A DNA stretch of 64,000 nt from CAVYXF01 sp963772335 (GTDB lineage: Bacteria > Pseudomonadota > Alphaproteobacteria > Rhizobiales > Rhodomicrobiaceae): positions 620,001 to 684,000 of the forward strand of contig CAVYXF010000008.1 of the NCBI GenBank assembly GCA_963772335.1, given 5' to 3'. The notes beneath the pieces were generated by a model. The model was not told where the DNA came from and did not search any database. It saw nothing but the letters and a program-made list of their open reading frames with translations. Below are positions 25,775 through 34,094 of this stretch, piece by piece. Position numbers and translations under genes: made by a program. The first letter of the stretch is position 1. Each line of letters opens with the position of its first letter.

Positions 25775-26155
25775 ATGTCCTCCGGCCTGTTCCGCACCCA
25801 CCGCGTCCTCTGGATGCCCGTCGGCTGGGACTGGCGGCCGGCATCGGAGCGCGTGCTGCATTGCTGCGACGTTATGGACAAAGCCCTGGAGCACGCTTGC
25901 GAGCAGCATCAAGACCCTTGGGATTGCCCGGACACCGTCCTCGTCTATCACGAGCCGTTCAACGAATACGGCATTCCGATCCTCGACGGTGGCATGTCCT
26001 ATCTGATCATCGACCACTGCCCGTGGTGCGGGACGCGCCTCGCCGACTCGCATCGCGACCGCTGGTTCGAGACGGTGGAAGCTGCCGGCCTCGACCCCGA
26101 CGATCTCGACAAGCTCCCCGAACGCTTCCTCTCCGCCACCTGGCGGATGCGCTGA
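25775..26155 (+). CDS. DUF6980-like protein
   Basis: The 126-residue product contains HCCDVMDKALEHACEQHQDP, CPDTVLVYHEPFNEYGIPIL, DGGMSYLIIDHCPWCGTRL and DRWFETVEAAGL. This cysteine pattern (CC near the N terminus and CPWCG later) with a conserved EYGI and DGG resembles a small family now called DUF6980. Function is unknown; a structural zinc is likely. GC content is high again, unlike the preceding gene. It lies in the interval between ureB and ureC. Confidence 0.7.
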   Translation: MSSGLFRTHRVLWMPVGWDWRPASERVLHCCDVMDKALEHACEQHQDPWDCPDTVLVYHEPFNEYGIPILDGGMSYLIIDHCPWCGTRLADSHRDRWFETVEAAGLDPDDLDKLPERFLSATWRMR

Positions 26156-26178
26156 GAAAGCGCGATGAGGTGAAATGG

Positions 26179-26427
26179 CTATGCGGCCCGCATTTGAACT
26201 TCTACTACGCGACTACCACGCTCTGCTGCGATAATCATCCAAATGAGAGCAATCCAGCCAAATACGGGAATGCAAAAACATATGATTGCGGCTACCCAGT
26301 TGAACTTCTTTCTTCTGGATAGCAAAGCAGAACTCGAATCCTGCCTCTGGATACTAAAGTTGTCGGCTAGCAAACGTTGGATAGCAGCGTTGAATTGCCG
26401 TTGGTCCTTTGCCTTTATAACCTTCAT
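26179..26427 (-). CDS. Small membrane protein, opposite to the urease operon
   Basis: The 82-residue product has a charged N-terminal half (FNAAIQRLLADNFSIQ, then LLSRRKKFN) and a hydrophobic hairpin (WVAAIICFCIPVFGWIALIW) near the C terminus. It reads against the direction of the urease genes. Codon use is AT-rich like the gene at 25184. A TTG three codons upstream is an alternative start, and no strong ribosome binding site is visible. The family is not recognised. Confidence 0.5.
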   Translation of the reverse strand: MKVIKAKDQRQFNAAIQRLLADNFSIQRQDSSSALLSRRKKFNWVAAIICFCIPVFGWIALIWMIIAAERGSRVVEVQMRAA

Positions 26428-26550
26428 CGTTTTCAACCCAGTTTGGTGTAGATCGACCGGCTTGAGGAATTGAGTGCAACTTAAAGTGTAACGACGAGCT
26501 GGTCTTCTACCTAAAACTGAATCTCTTTTCGCGACACCAGGAATAGCAAC

Positions 26551-28263
26551 ATGCCCACAATAATCTCACGCACCGCCTATGCCGGAATGTATGGCCCCAC
26601 CACCGGCGACAAGGTGCGCCTCGCCGACACCGATCTTATCGTCGAGGTGGAGGCGGACAGGACCATCTATGGCGAGGAGGTCAAGTTCGGTGGCGGCAAG
26701 GTGATCCGCGACGGCATGGGGCAGGGGCAGAGGGCGCGCGCGGAAGGGGCGGTCGATACCGTCATCACTAATGCGCTGATCCTCGACTGTTCCGGCATCA
26801 TCAAGGCCGATATCGGCATCAAGGACGGACGCATCGCGGCCATCGGCAAGGCCGGCAACCCGGATGTGCAGCCCGGCGTGGACATCATCATCGGGCCGGG
26901 CACCGAGGCGATTGCCGGCGAGGGCAAGATCGTCACCGCCGGCGGCATCGACGTGCATATCCATTTCATCTGCCCACAGCAGATCAAGGAGGCGCTGTTC
27001 TCCGGGCTCACCACGATGATGGGCGGCGGCACCGGCCCGGCGGCGGGCACGACTGCCACCACCTGCACGCCCGGCCCGTGGCATATGGAACGCATGCTCC
27101 AGGCGGCCGAGGCCTTTCCCATGAATCTCGGCTTTTTCGGCAAGGGCAATGCCAGCAGGCCGGCGGGCCTCATCGAGCAGATCGAGGCAGGCGCCTGCGG
27201 GCTCAAGCTCCATGAGGACTGGGGCACGACGCCCGGGGCGATCGACTGCTGCCTCTCCGTCGCCGATGACATGGACGTTCAGGTGCTCATCCACACCGAC
27301 ACGCTGAACGAAAGCGGGTTCGTGGAGAACACCATCAAGGCGTTCAAGGGCCGCACCATCCACGCCTTCCACACCGAGGGCGCGGGTGGCGGCCATGCGC
27401 CAGACATCATCAAGGTGTGCGGCGAGGCCAACGTCATCCCGTCGAGCACCAACCCGACGCGGCCATATACGGTGAACACGCTGGATGAGCATCTCGACAT
27501 GCTCATGGTCTGCCATCACCTCGACGCCAAGATCCCCGAGGACGTCGCCTTCGCCGAGAGCCGCATCCGCAAGGAGACCATCGCGGCCGAGGACATCCTC
27601 CACGATATCGGCGCCTTCTCGATCATCTCCTCCGACAGCCAGGCGATGGGGCGCGTGGGCGAGGTGATCATTCGGACGTGGCAGACCGCCGACAAGATGA
27701 AGAAGCAGTTCGGCCGCCTGCCCGAGGAGACGGGCGAAAACGACAACGCCCGCGCCAAGCGTTATGTCGCGAAATACACGATCAATGCTGCCATCGCGCA
27801 GGGGATTTCTGAATATGTTGGCTCAGTGGAGGTCGGTAAGCTCGCCGATCTGGTGATCTGGTCGCCGGCGTTTTTCGGCGTGAAGCCGGCCATGGTGCTG
27901 AAGTCGGGGAGCATCGCCGCCTCGGTGATGGGCGATCCCAACGCCTCGATCCCCACGCCCCAGCCCGAATATTACCGGCCGATGTTCGGCGCTTTCGGGC
28001 GCTCGCTCACCAAAAGCTCGGTGATCTTTGCTTCGCAAGCGGGGGTGGAGAAGGATATTGCCGGCCGCTTCGGCCTTGCCAAGCCGGTGCTGGCGGTGCG
28101 CAACACGCGCAGCGGGATCGGCAAGCGATCGATGATCCACAACAGCGCGACGCCGCGAATGGAGGTCGACCCCGAGACCTATGAGGTGCGCGCCGACGGG
28201 CGGCTCCTCACCTGCGAGCCGGCGAAAGTGCTGGCGATGGCCCAACGCTATTTCATGTATTAA
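26551..28263 (+). CDS. ureC: Urease alpha subunit, catalytic
   Basis: UreC carries the dinickel centre. The 570-residue product has the metal ligands HIHF (His136 and His138), the carbamylated lysine Lys219 in GLKLHEDWG, the following histidine-rich HAFHTEGAGGGHAPD, the mobile flap LMVCHHLD with the catalytic cysteine and histidine, and the nickel-binding aspartate region FSIISSDSQAMGRVGE. Length and all active-site residues are normal, so urease should be functional. The start matches the family (MPTIISRTAYAGMYGPTTGD). Confidence 0.98.
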   Translation: MPTIISRTAYAGMYGPTTGDKVRLADTDLIVEVEADRTIYGEEVKFGGGKVIRDGMGQGQRARAEGAVDTVITNALILDCSGIIKADIGIKDGRIAAIGKAGNPDVQPGVDIIIGPGTEAIAGEGKIVTAGGIDVHIHFICPQQIKEALFSGLTTMMGGGTGPAAGTTATTCTPGPWHMERMLQAAEAFPMNLGFFGKGNASRPAGLIEQIEAGACGLKLHEDWGTTPGAIDCCLSVADDMDVQVLIHTDTLNESGFVENTIKAFKGRTIHAFHTEGAGGGHAPDIIKVCGEANVIPSSTNPTRPYTVNTLDEHLDMLMVCHHLDAKIPEDVAFAESRIRKETIAAEDILHDIGAFSIISSDSQAMGRVGEVIIRTWQTADKMKKQFGRLPEETGENDNARAKRYVAKYTINAAIAQGISEYVGSVEVGKLADLVIWSPAFFGVKPAMVLKSGSIAASVMGDPNASIPTPQPEYYRPMFGAFGRSLTKSSVIFASQAGVEKDIAGRFGLAKPVLAVRNTRSGIGKRSMIHNSATPRMEVDPETYEVRADGRLLTCEPAKVLAMAQRYFMY

Positions 28264-28291
28264 GGCTTGGACAAAGCAACAGGAGCGGCCA

Positions 28292-28504
28292 ATGAAGCAC
28301 GGCGCACGCAATGACATCCCGGCAAAGGTCGTCCGTATCAAGCGCGGCGGAGTGATGTGCCAGGTCGATGTCGAGATCGAGGGCACGACCTTCCTGATGA
28401 GTTCGGTGATGACCAACGACTCGGCCGACGCCATGGAGATCAAAGAAGGCGATCGCGTACATGTGCTGGCGAAGGCGGTGAACGTGCTCCTCACCAAGGA
28501 ATAA
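28292..28504 (+). CDS. TOBE/Mop-domain small protein (molbindin-like)
   Basis: The 70-residue product reads PAKVVRIKRGGVMCQVDVEI, TFLMSSVMTNDSADAMEIKE and GDRVHVLAKAVNVLLTKE. It is a single TOBE (Mop) domain of the molbindin type, which binds molybdate or related oxyanions as an oligomer. AGGAG precedes the ATG at 28292. It lies 28 bases after ureC and six bases before ureE, so it is cotranscribed. Molybdate has no known role in urease, so this partner is unexpected. Confidence 0.88.
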   Translation: MKHGARNDIPAKVVRIKRGGVMCQVDVEIEGTTFLMSSVMTNDSADAMEIKEGDRVHVLAKAVNVLLTKE

Positions 28505-28510
28505 GGTCCG

Positions 28511-29074
28511 ATGCTGCGCGCCATCGAGCACCGCCACGCAACGGACTGGCCGGCCTCCGACGCCGCCGATAGCCTCACCCTCGACTACGACAGCCGGCAC
28601 CGCCGGCGTATCCGCCTGACGACGGATGCTGGCGCCGAGTTGCTCCTCGACCTGCCCAAGGCGGTGGCGATGGCCCATGGCGATGGGCTGCGCCTGGAGG
28701 ACGGCCGCTGGCTGAGCGTAAAGGCTGCGCCGGAAGCGCTGGTGGAGGTGCGATGCGACGACGCCACGCGACTCGCTCGGCTCGCCTGGCATATCGGCAA
28801 CCGCCATTTCCCCGCACAGATCCTGGACGGCGCGATCCGCATCCGCCCCGATCATGTGATGGAGGCGATGATCGCCGGTCTCGGCGGGCGCATGACGCGG
28901 CTTGAGGCGCCGTTTCAGCCCGAGGGCGGTGCCTATGGCGGGGCAGGGCACACGCATGGGCACGATCACACCCACGCTCAGGCGCATAGCCACGCTCAGG
29001 CGGGCGACTATTCCCACGACCATCAGCACGAAGACGGGGCTGGTCATCACCATCATGATCCGCATGACCACTGA
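28511..29074 (+). CDS. ureE: Urease accessory protein UreE
   Basis: UreE is the nickel metallochaperone that supplies UreG. The 187-residue product has the N-terminal peptide-binding domain (LTLDYDSRHRRRIRL, LLDLPKAVAMAHGDGLRLED), the metal-binding domain with LARLAWHIGNRHFPAQI and DHVMEAMI, and a C-terminal tail very rich in histidine (HTHGHDHTHA through HHHHDPHDH) for nickel storage. It overlaps ureF by eleven bases. Confidence 0.95.
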   Translation: MLRAIEHRHATDWPASDAADSLTLDYDSRHRRRIRLTTDAGAELLLDLPKAVAMAHGDGLRLEDGRWLSVKAAPEALVEVRCDDATRLARLAWHIGNRHFPAQILDGAIRIRPDHVMEAMIAGLGGRMTRLEAPFQPEGGAYGGAGHTHGHDHTHAQAHSHAQAGDYSHDHQHEDGAGHHHHDPHDH

Positions 29075-29867
29075 TGCCTTGAAGCTGATGCGGCTGCAAA
29101 GCTGGCTTTCGCCAGCTTTCCCGATCGGCGCCTACAGCTACTCGCATGGGTTGGAGCGGGCCGTGGAGGCAGGCGAGGTGCGCGATCGCGCCACGCTCGT
29201 AGACTGGCTGGAGGCGGACTTGCGCTATGGCGCGGGCCGGTCGGATGGCATTTTCTTCGCCGAGAGCTGGCGTGCCGTGAAAGTGGTGCCGCCTGAGGCA
29301 CAGCAGCTCCAGCGCTTGATTTGCAAAGCTCTGCCATCAGTAGAGCAGTTCGACTTCGCGGGGGAGAGTGTTTCTCCTGGCGAATATGCTTCGGCATGGC
29401 CGCGCGCCTTTCTCGCCATCGCCGTGCTTGCGGCTGCGGTGCGCGCGACTTCGGAGCTGGCGCTAGAATCGGCCCAGCAGGGCATCGCTTTCCTCACCGC
29501 TGTCCGCAAGGCCTGGCCGCATCCCGAGCTGGAACGGCTCGCGACCGAATTCCAGCAGGCTCGCATCGCCCCGATGCTGCCTATCGCCGCGAGCGTTGCC
29601 TGCGCCGTGCACCAGATCGCGCTCGAGACTGCATTGCCACTCTATCTCCACGCGGGGGTCGCGAATTTGATCAATGCTGCAGTTAGATTGATCCCGCTCG
29701 GCCAGACCGACGGGCAGATGGCGCTGGCAGCACTGGAGACCCCAGCTGCCGAAACGGCCGCCGAAGCCCTGAAATCCAGCCTGGCAGAAATCGGCTCGGC
29801 AGCGTTTATGATCGACATCGCGTCAATGCAACACGAGACCCAATATACGAGGCTTTTCCGCTCATGA
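29064..29867 (+). CDS. ureF: Urease accessory protein UreF
   Basis: UreF gates GTP-dependent nickel insertion as part of the UreDFG complex. The 267-residue product has the all-helical UreF fold, starting LMRLQSWLSPAFPIGAYSYS and continuing with HGLERAVEAGEV, SELALESAQQGIAFLTAV and a C-terminal segment ending DIASMQHETQYTRLFRS. The N terminus begins inside the ureE tail at ATG 29064. The ureF stop overlaps the ureG start as ATGA. Confidence 0.93.
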   Translation: MTTDALKLMRLQSWLSPAFPIGAYSYSHGLERAVEAGEVRDRATLVDWLEADLRYGAGRSDGIFFAESWRAVKVVPPEAQQLQRLICKALPSVEQFDFAGESVSPGEYASAWPRAFLAIAVLAAAVRATSELALESAQQGIAFLTAVRKAWPHPELERLATEFQQARIAPMLPIAASVACAVHQIALETALPLYLHAGVANLINAAVRLIPLGQTDGQMALAALETPAAETAAEALKSSLAEIGSAAFMIDIASMQHETQYTRLFRS

Positions 29868-30563
29868 TACCCGCTCTTTCAGCCTCTCACTCTCATGGCC
29901 CGCTGCGCATCGGCATTGGCGGGCCGGTCGGCTCCGGCAAGACCGCGCTTGTTGAGGCGCTGTGCAAGCGCATGCGCGACCTCTATGACCTGTTCGTCAT
30001 TACCAACGACATCTACACAAAGGAGGATCAGCTCATCCTCACCCGTGCCGGCGCGCTGGCGCGCGAGCGCATTATGGGCGTGGAAACGGGCGGCTGTCCG
30101 CACACTGCCATTCGCGAGGACGCCTCGATGAATCTCGTGGCGCTCGATGAAATGGGTGCGAAATTCCCCTCAGCCGAGTTGTGCTTCATCGAGTTCAGGC
30201 GGCGATAATCTCGCGGCGACGTTTAGCCCGGAGCTGGCCGACCTAACACTCTACGTCATCGATGTTGCGGGCGGCGAGAAGATCCCGCGCAAAGGTGGGC
30301 CTGGGATCACGCGCTCGGACCTCCTCATCATCAACAAGATCGACCTGGCTCCGCTGGTCGGCGCCGACCTTGGGGTGATGGAGGCCGACACACGGCGGAT
30401 GCGAGGCCCGCGGCCCTTCGTGTTCACCAATCTAAAGTCGGGGGAAGGCGCGGATCGCGTGATCGAGTTCATCGTCAATGCTGGCGGGCTGGATGCCAAG
30501 CTGCTGCCGGCGCACTCCGCCGAGGCGACATCAGTCACGCGCTTTAGTTCTGTTGGGGGTTGA
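29864..30563 (+). pseudogene. ureG: Urease accessory GTPase UreG, one frameshift
   Basis: UreG is a SIMIBI GTPase that delivers nickel. The first frame has the P-loop GIGGPVGSGKTALVEALC, FVITNDIYTKEDQL, and GVETGGCPHTAIREDASMNL with the CPH nickel motif. It breaks near 30197 after LCFIE. The second frame continues SGGDNLAATFSPELADLTLY, VIDVAGGEKIPRKGGPGI and LLIINKIDLAPLVGADL. Removing one T from a TT near 30197 gives a continuous protein of about 232 residues. All functional motifs are intact, so a sequence error or a very recent mutation is probable. It is the last gene of the urease cluster. Confidence 0.9.
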
Positions 30564-30594
30564 AGAATCGCCGCCGCGGCGCAATGCTGGCAGT

Positions 30595-31275
30595 TCAGCC
30601 GGATTTCTGTGACGGCACGTCGGCCAGTTTGACATATTCGCGCAAGGTCGCGCGGATGTGTCCGAGCAGCTTCGCGACGGCTTCCTCGCTGTTATTTGCC
30701 GAGACCAGCGCGGCAAACTCCTGATGCTCTTTGAGTGAACGGTCGTTTTGCGGCGGCTGCAGTGCAAGCCGGTTGCGCAGCGCCTGGATGCGGAACGCGA
30801 TGCTGCTATAGGCGGCCTCGATGAATTGGTTGCCGCAGGCGAAAATGATGTGCAGATGGAAGTCGTTGTCGAGAGCGCGGTAGCGGCGGGAGTCGCCACC
30901 TTCCACGGCGTCCTCCATGCGGCGGATGACATCGTTCAGCAGCAGGGCTAAATGCGCAGCGTTATTGCGCATGTCGAGGCGCAGCGCCTCCACCTCCAGC
31001 AACTCGCGAAACACCGATAGCTGACGAATTTGCTCGCTGGTCATTTGAAAAACGAAAGTGCCACGTTGTGGCTGAATATCTACGAGGCCTTCATTCTTGA
31101 GCTGGAGAAAAGCTTCGCGTACCGGCGTTTTGCTGACGCCCAATTCCGAGGCGAGTGTGATCTCGGAGAGGGCTTCGCCAAGTTGGAAATCACCGGCTAC
31201 GATCCGTACGCGAATCGCCTCCGCCGCCTGCTCGGCCAGCGTCCTCGCGCGCTTTAAAGGGGAGATCGGAGCCAC
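30595..31275 (-). CDS. GntR-family (FCD) transcriptional regulator
   Basis: The product of about 226 residues has a winged-helix N terminus (LAEQAAEAIRVRIVAGDFQL, then ELGVSKTPVREAFLQLKNEG) and an all-helical FCD ligand domain (ALDNDFHLHIIFACGN with metal-ligand type D and H, and LKEHQEFAALV). GTG 31275 is chosen as start because AAAGGA precedes it; a GTG at 31314 is longer but has no such site. It is divergent from the SDR/Ldh/GGT cluster at 31419 and probably controls it. A short inverted repeat CTAA TACG TTAG at 31318-31329 in the shared intergenic region is a possible operator. Confidence 0.9.
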   Translation of the reverse strand: MAPISPLKRARTLAEQAAEAIRVRIVAGDFQLGEALSEITLASELGVSKTPVREAFLQLKNEGLVDIQPQRGTFVFQMTSEQIRQLSVFRELLEVEALRLDMRNNAAHLALLLNDVIRRMEDAVEGGDSRRYRALDNDFHLHIIFACGNQFIEAAYSSIAFRIQALRNRLALQPPQNDRSLKEHQEFAALVSANNSEEAVAKLLGHIRATLREYVKLADVPSQKSG

Positions 31276-31418
31276 TGCCAATCCTTTGTTGGAATGCCTT
31301 GTTCGGAATCTCACATCCTAATACGTTAGACGGCGAGGATTAGACCACTATACTTTGGGCGGAAGATTCCTCTAAGCTTGAGCGGCTCCTGTTTTCCTCG
31401 CTGAGTGTGTATTGAAGC

Positions 31419-32180
31419 ATGATGAACGATGTTCTGCGCGGCATGAATGCCGTCGTAATCGGTGGATCGAGCGGCATTGGAAACGCCATTGCCCACGGCC
31501 TGCAGCAGGCAGGCGCCGCTGTCGCCATTTTGGGCCGAAATCCGGACAAATTGGAGCGGGCTGTTGCGGCCTTGCGCGAGCATGATCCCCGAGCCCACGG
31601 CTTTGCTGCGGATGTCACAGACCAGGCGCAATTTCAAGACGTAGTATCACGTATCGAGGTCGAGTTCGGACCGGCCGACATCCTGGTGAACAGCCAGGGC
31701 ACGACGATCATTCGCCCGGCCGTGGAGGTCAGCGAAGCCGACTTCAATGCGGTCATCGCCACCAACCTCACCAGCGTCTTCACCGCCTGCCGGCTGTTCG
31801 GCGACGGCATGATTGCCCGGGGACGGGGCTCCATCATTAATATCGCCTCGCTTGCCGCGCATCGCGGCTGGCCGAAGGCGGTGGCCTATGCCGCATCGAA
31901 GCACGGCGTCGCTGGTATTACGCTGACGCTTGCGGCCGAATGGGCAAGGCACGGCGTGCGCGTCAACGCGATTTCGCCTGGCTTCTTCATCACCGACCTC
32001 AACCGCGATCGCATGCCGCAGGAGCGTAAGGACAACGCGATCCGGCGCACGCCGATGGGGCGGTTCGGCGAATTGCCCGAACTCGCCCAGGCCGCGGTCT
32101 ATCTCGCTTCTCCGGGCGCAAGCTTTGTTACGGGCGCGATAATCAATGTCGATGGCGGCTATCTCGCGTCGGGTATTTAA
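31419..32180 (+). CDS. SDR-family oxidoreductase
   Basis: The 253-residue classical SDR has VVIGGSSGIGNAIA near residue 12, the NSQG variant of the NAG motif, catalytic Ser in INIASLAAHRG and YAASK, then RVNAISPGFFITDLN and a C-terminal VDGGYLASGI. It resembles gluconate 5-dehydrogenase and 2-deoxy-D-gluconate dehydrogenase types. It is first in a run of four same-direction genes (SDR, SDR, Ldh-family, GGT-like) with gaps of 15-50 bases, facing a GntR regulator. Substrate unknown. Confidence 0.9.
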   Translation: MMNDVLRGMNAVVIGGSSGIGNAIAHGLQQAGAAVAILGRNPDKLERAVAALREHDPRAHGFAADVTDQAQFQDVVSRIEVEFGPADILVNSQGTTIIRPAVEVSEADFNAVIATNLTSVFTACRLFGDGMIARGRGSIINIASLAAHRGWPKAVAYAASKHGVAGITLTLAAEWARHGVRVNAISPGFFITDLNRDRMPQERKDNAIRRTPMGRFGELPELAQAAVYLASPGASFVTGAIINVDGGYLASGI

Positions 32181-32207
32181 AGCAGACAAACAAGATCGGA
32201 GGAAGCC

Positions 32208-32951
32208 ATGCAAGGACGGCTTGAAGGCAAGACGGCGGTCATAACAGCTGCGGGGAAGGGCATCGGTCGCGCGGCTGCGCTCGCCTTTGCGAGGGAAGGG
32301 GCGCGCACCATCGCCACCGACGTGGACGGCGCAGCGCTTGAGGCGCTCGCGGCTGCCGACAGCCGAATTGAGACCGAAATCTTGAACATGCTCGACCCGG
32401 AAGCGATCTCCGCCTTTGCTGCCGGCCGAAGGGGCGTGAATGTGCTGCTGAATTGCGCCGGCTTCGTCCACGCCAACACGATCCTCAATTGCACCGAGGA
32501 GGAGTGGGACTTCGCCTTCGATCTGAACGTCCGTTCGATGTACCGGATCATCAAGGCTTTCCTCCCCAGCATGCTCGAGCAGGGCGGCGCCAGCATCATC
32601 AATATCGGCTCCGTTGCGGGAAGTGAGAAGGGCCTGCGCAACCGCTTCGTTTATGGGTGCTCGAAAGCGGCTGTGATTGGCCTCACGAAATCCGTCGCGA
32701 TTGAATTCGTCGGGAGGGGCATACGCTGCAACGTTATTTGCCCCGGCACGATCGATACGCCCTCTCTCACCGATCGCATGCGTGCCTCGGGCGATCTGGA
32801 AAAGGCGCGCGCAGCTTTCATCGCCAGGCAACCTATGGGACGGCTCGGACAGCCCGAGGAGGTTGCGAATCTCGCCGTCTACCTTGCCTCCGACGAGTTG
32901 GCATTCGCGACGGGCGCGATCTACCTCCTCGATGGCGGCATGATGATTTAA
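32208..32951 (+). CDS. SDR-family oxidoreductase, DHRS6/2-keto-3-deoxy-L-fuconate dehydrogenase type
   Basis: The 247-residue SDR has ITAAGKGIGRAAALAFAREG, an NAD-preferring aspartate after the second strand (IATDVDG), LNCAGFVH, INIGSVAGSEKG and YGCSKAAVIGLTKS. The last stretch is NVICPGTIDTPSL. The ITAAxKGIGRA pattern, ATDV and CSKAAV match DHRS6-like enzymes, which oxidise 3-hydroxybutyrate or 2-keto-3-deoxy-fuconate. CGGAGGAAGCC is a strong ribosome binding site. It lies 27 bases after the preceding SDR gene. Confidence 0.88.
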   Translation: MQGRLEGKTAVITAAGKGIGRAAALAFAREGARTIATDVDGAALEALAAADSRIETEILNMLDPEAISAFAAGRRGVNVLLNCAGFVHANTILNCTEEEWDFAFDLNVRSMYRIIKAFLPSMLEQGGASIINIGSVAGSEKGLRNRFVYGCSKAAVIGLTKSVAIEFVGRGIRCNVICPGTIDTPSLTDRMRASGDLEKARAAFIARQPMGRLGQPEEVANLAVYLASDELAFATGAIYLLDGGMMI

Positions 32952-32966
32952 CGGTCCAGGAAGCCG

Positions 32967-34046
32967 ATGAGCGACAAGCAAGATTTAAACGAAACTGCGG
33001 CGGACACTCCGCCGGAGACCAGCCGGGTTGTGATCGTGCCTTTTGCGGAACTGGCGTCTCGCACGTTCGCGGCGCTGCGTGAGGCCGGCGCCGATGATCC
33101 TTCGGCCGAAGCGGCCACCAAAGCGGTGATGCATGCCTCCCTTCTCGGCGTCGATAGCCACGGGGTACGGCTGGTCCCGCATTATTGCAGCGTGCTGCGC
33201 GGCGGGCGTGTCAATGGCCGGCCGAAGCTGTCCATCACCCGCACGGCGCCGGCGACGGCGATGATCGACGCCGATGATGCGCTCGGTCATCTCCCCAGCT
33301 ACCGCGCCATCGATCTCGCGGCCGAGATCGCCCGCGACAACGGCATTGCCGCAGTGGGAGTGCGCCGCTCCTCCCATTATGGCGCGGCCGGCGCTTATGC
33401 TCTCGCTGGCGCCGAGCGCGGCTTTTTCACCTTTTCGACCACCAACGCAGATTCGCTGGTCGGTCTGTTCGACGGCGCGGCTCCGTTCCATGGCACCAAT
33501 CCGCTTGCCTTTGGCGCACCGGTGCCGGAGGGGCGGCCCTGGTTGTTCGACATGGCCACCTCATCTGTTCCGTTGAACCGCGTCTATCTCTACCGCATTC
33601 TCGACAAACCCCTGCCGGAGGATGTCGCCGCCGACGAGCAGGGCCAGCCAGTGACCGATCCGCACGCGGTGCGCATGCTCTTGCCGCTCGGTGCGGCCTT
33701 CGGTTTCAAGGGCGCTGGCCTTGCTGGCGTCGCGACGATCCTAGCCGCAGCTTTCACGGGCGGTGCGCTTGATCATGAGATGCTGTCGATGACGCGCGGC
33801 AAAGACCTCAGCACCCCGCGCAATCTCGGTCATTTCTTCTTAGCCATCGACCCCGACCGTTTTGCCGGACGCGAAGCTTATAACGCCGCCATGCGCTCTT
33901 ATCTCGCCGCCCTGCGCGCCGTTCCGCGAAGCGGAGAGGGACCGGTCATGGCTCCGGGTGACCGCGAATGGCGGGTGGCGGACGAGCGCCAGCAGGGCGG
34001 TATTCCCGTCGACGTGGAAACCGCTGCCTTCCTGGGTCTGGGTTAG
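32967..34046 (+). CDS. Ldh-family NAD(P)-dependent dehydrogenase (malate/L-lactate/sulfolactate type)
   Basis: The 359-residue product is of the LDH2/MDH2 family, which is unrelated to classical lactate dehydrogenases. It has ASLLGVDSHGVRLVPHYC with the catalytic His region, IAAVGVRRSSHYGAAGAYAL, FSTTNADSL, and FHGTNPLAFGAPVPEGRPWL. Members oxidise malate, L-lactate, sulfolactate, ureidoglycolate or delta-1-piperideine-2-carboxylate. The substrate cannot be told from sequence alone. The first 15-20 residues are a charged extension. AGGAAG precedes the ATG at 32967. Confidence 0.9.
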   Translation: MSDKQDLNETAADTPPETSRVVIVPFAELASRTFAALREAGADDPSAEAATKAVMHASLLGVDSHGVRLVPHYCSVLRGGRVNGRPKLSITRTAPATAMIDADDALGHLPSYRAIDLAAEIARDNGIAAVGVRRSSHYGAAGAYALAGAERGFFTFSTTNADSLVGLFDGAAPFHGTNPLAFGAPVPEGRPWLFDMATSSVPLNRVYLYRILDKPLPEDVAADEQGQPVTDPHAVRMLLPLGAAFGFKGAGLAGVATILAAAFTGGALDHEMLSMTRGKDLSTPRNLGHFFLAIDPDRFAGREAYNAAMRSYLAALRAVPRSGEGPVMAPGDREWRVADERQQGGIPVDVETAAFLGLG

Positions 34047-34094
34047 ACTGGAGGCTAGCTGTCACCCCACGCTGCCGTCCTGCCGGAGAGAAAT

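Noticed and set aside
31647..32981. 444-codon reverse open frame antisense to the two SDR genes
   Set aside because: Both SDR genes have full motif sets on the forward strand; the reverse frame has none.
34050..34080. GTCACCCCACG resembling the start of the palindromic element seen at 23301
   Set aside because: Only eleven bases match and no complementary arm follows.
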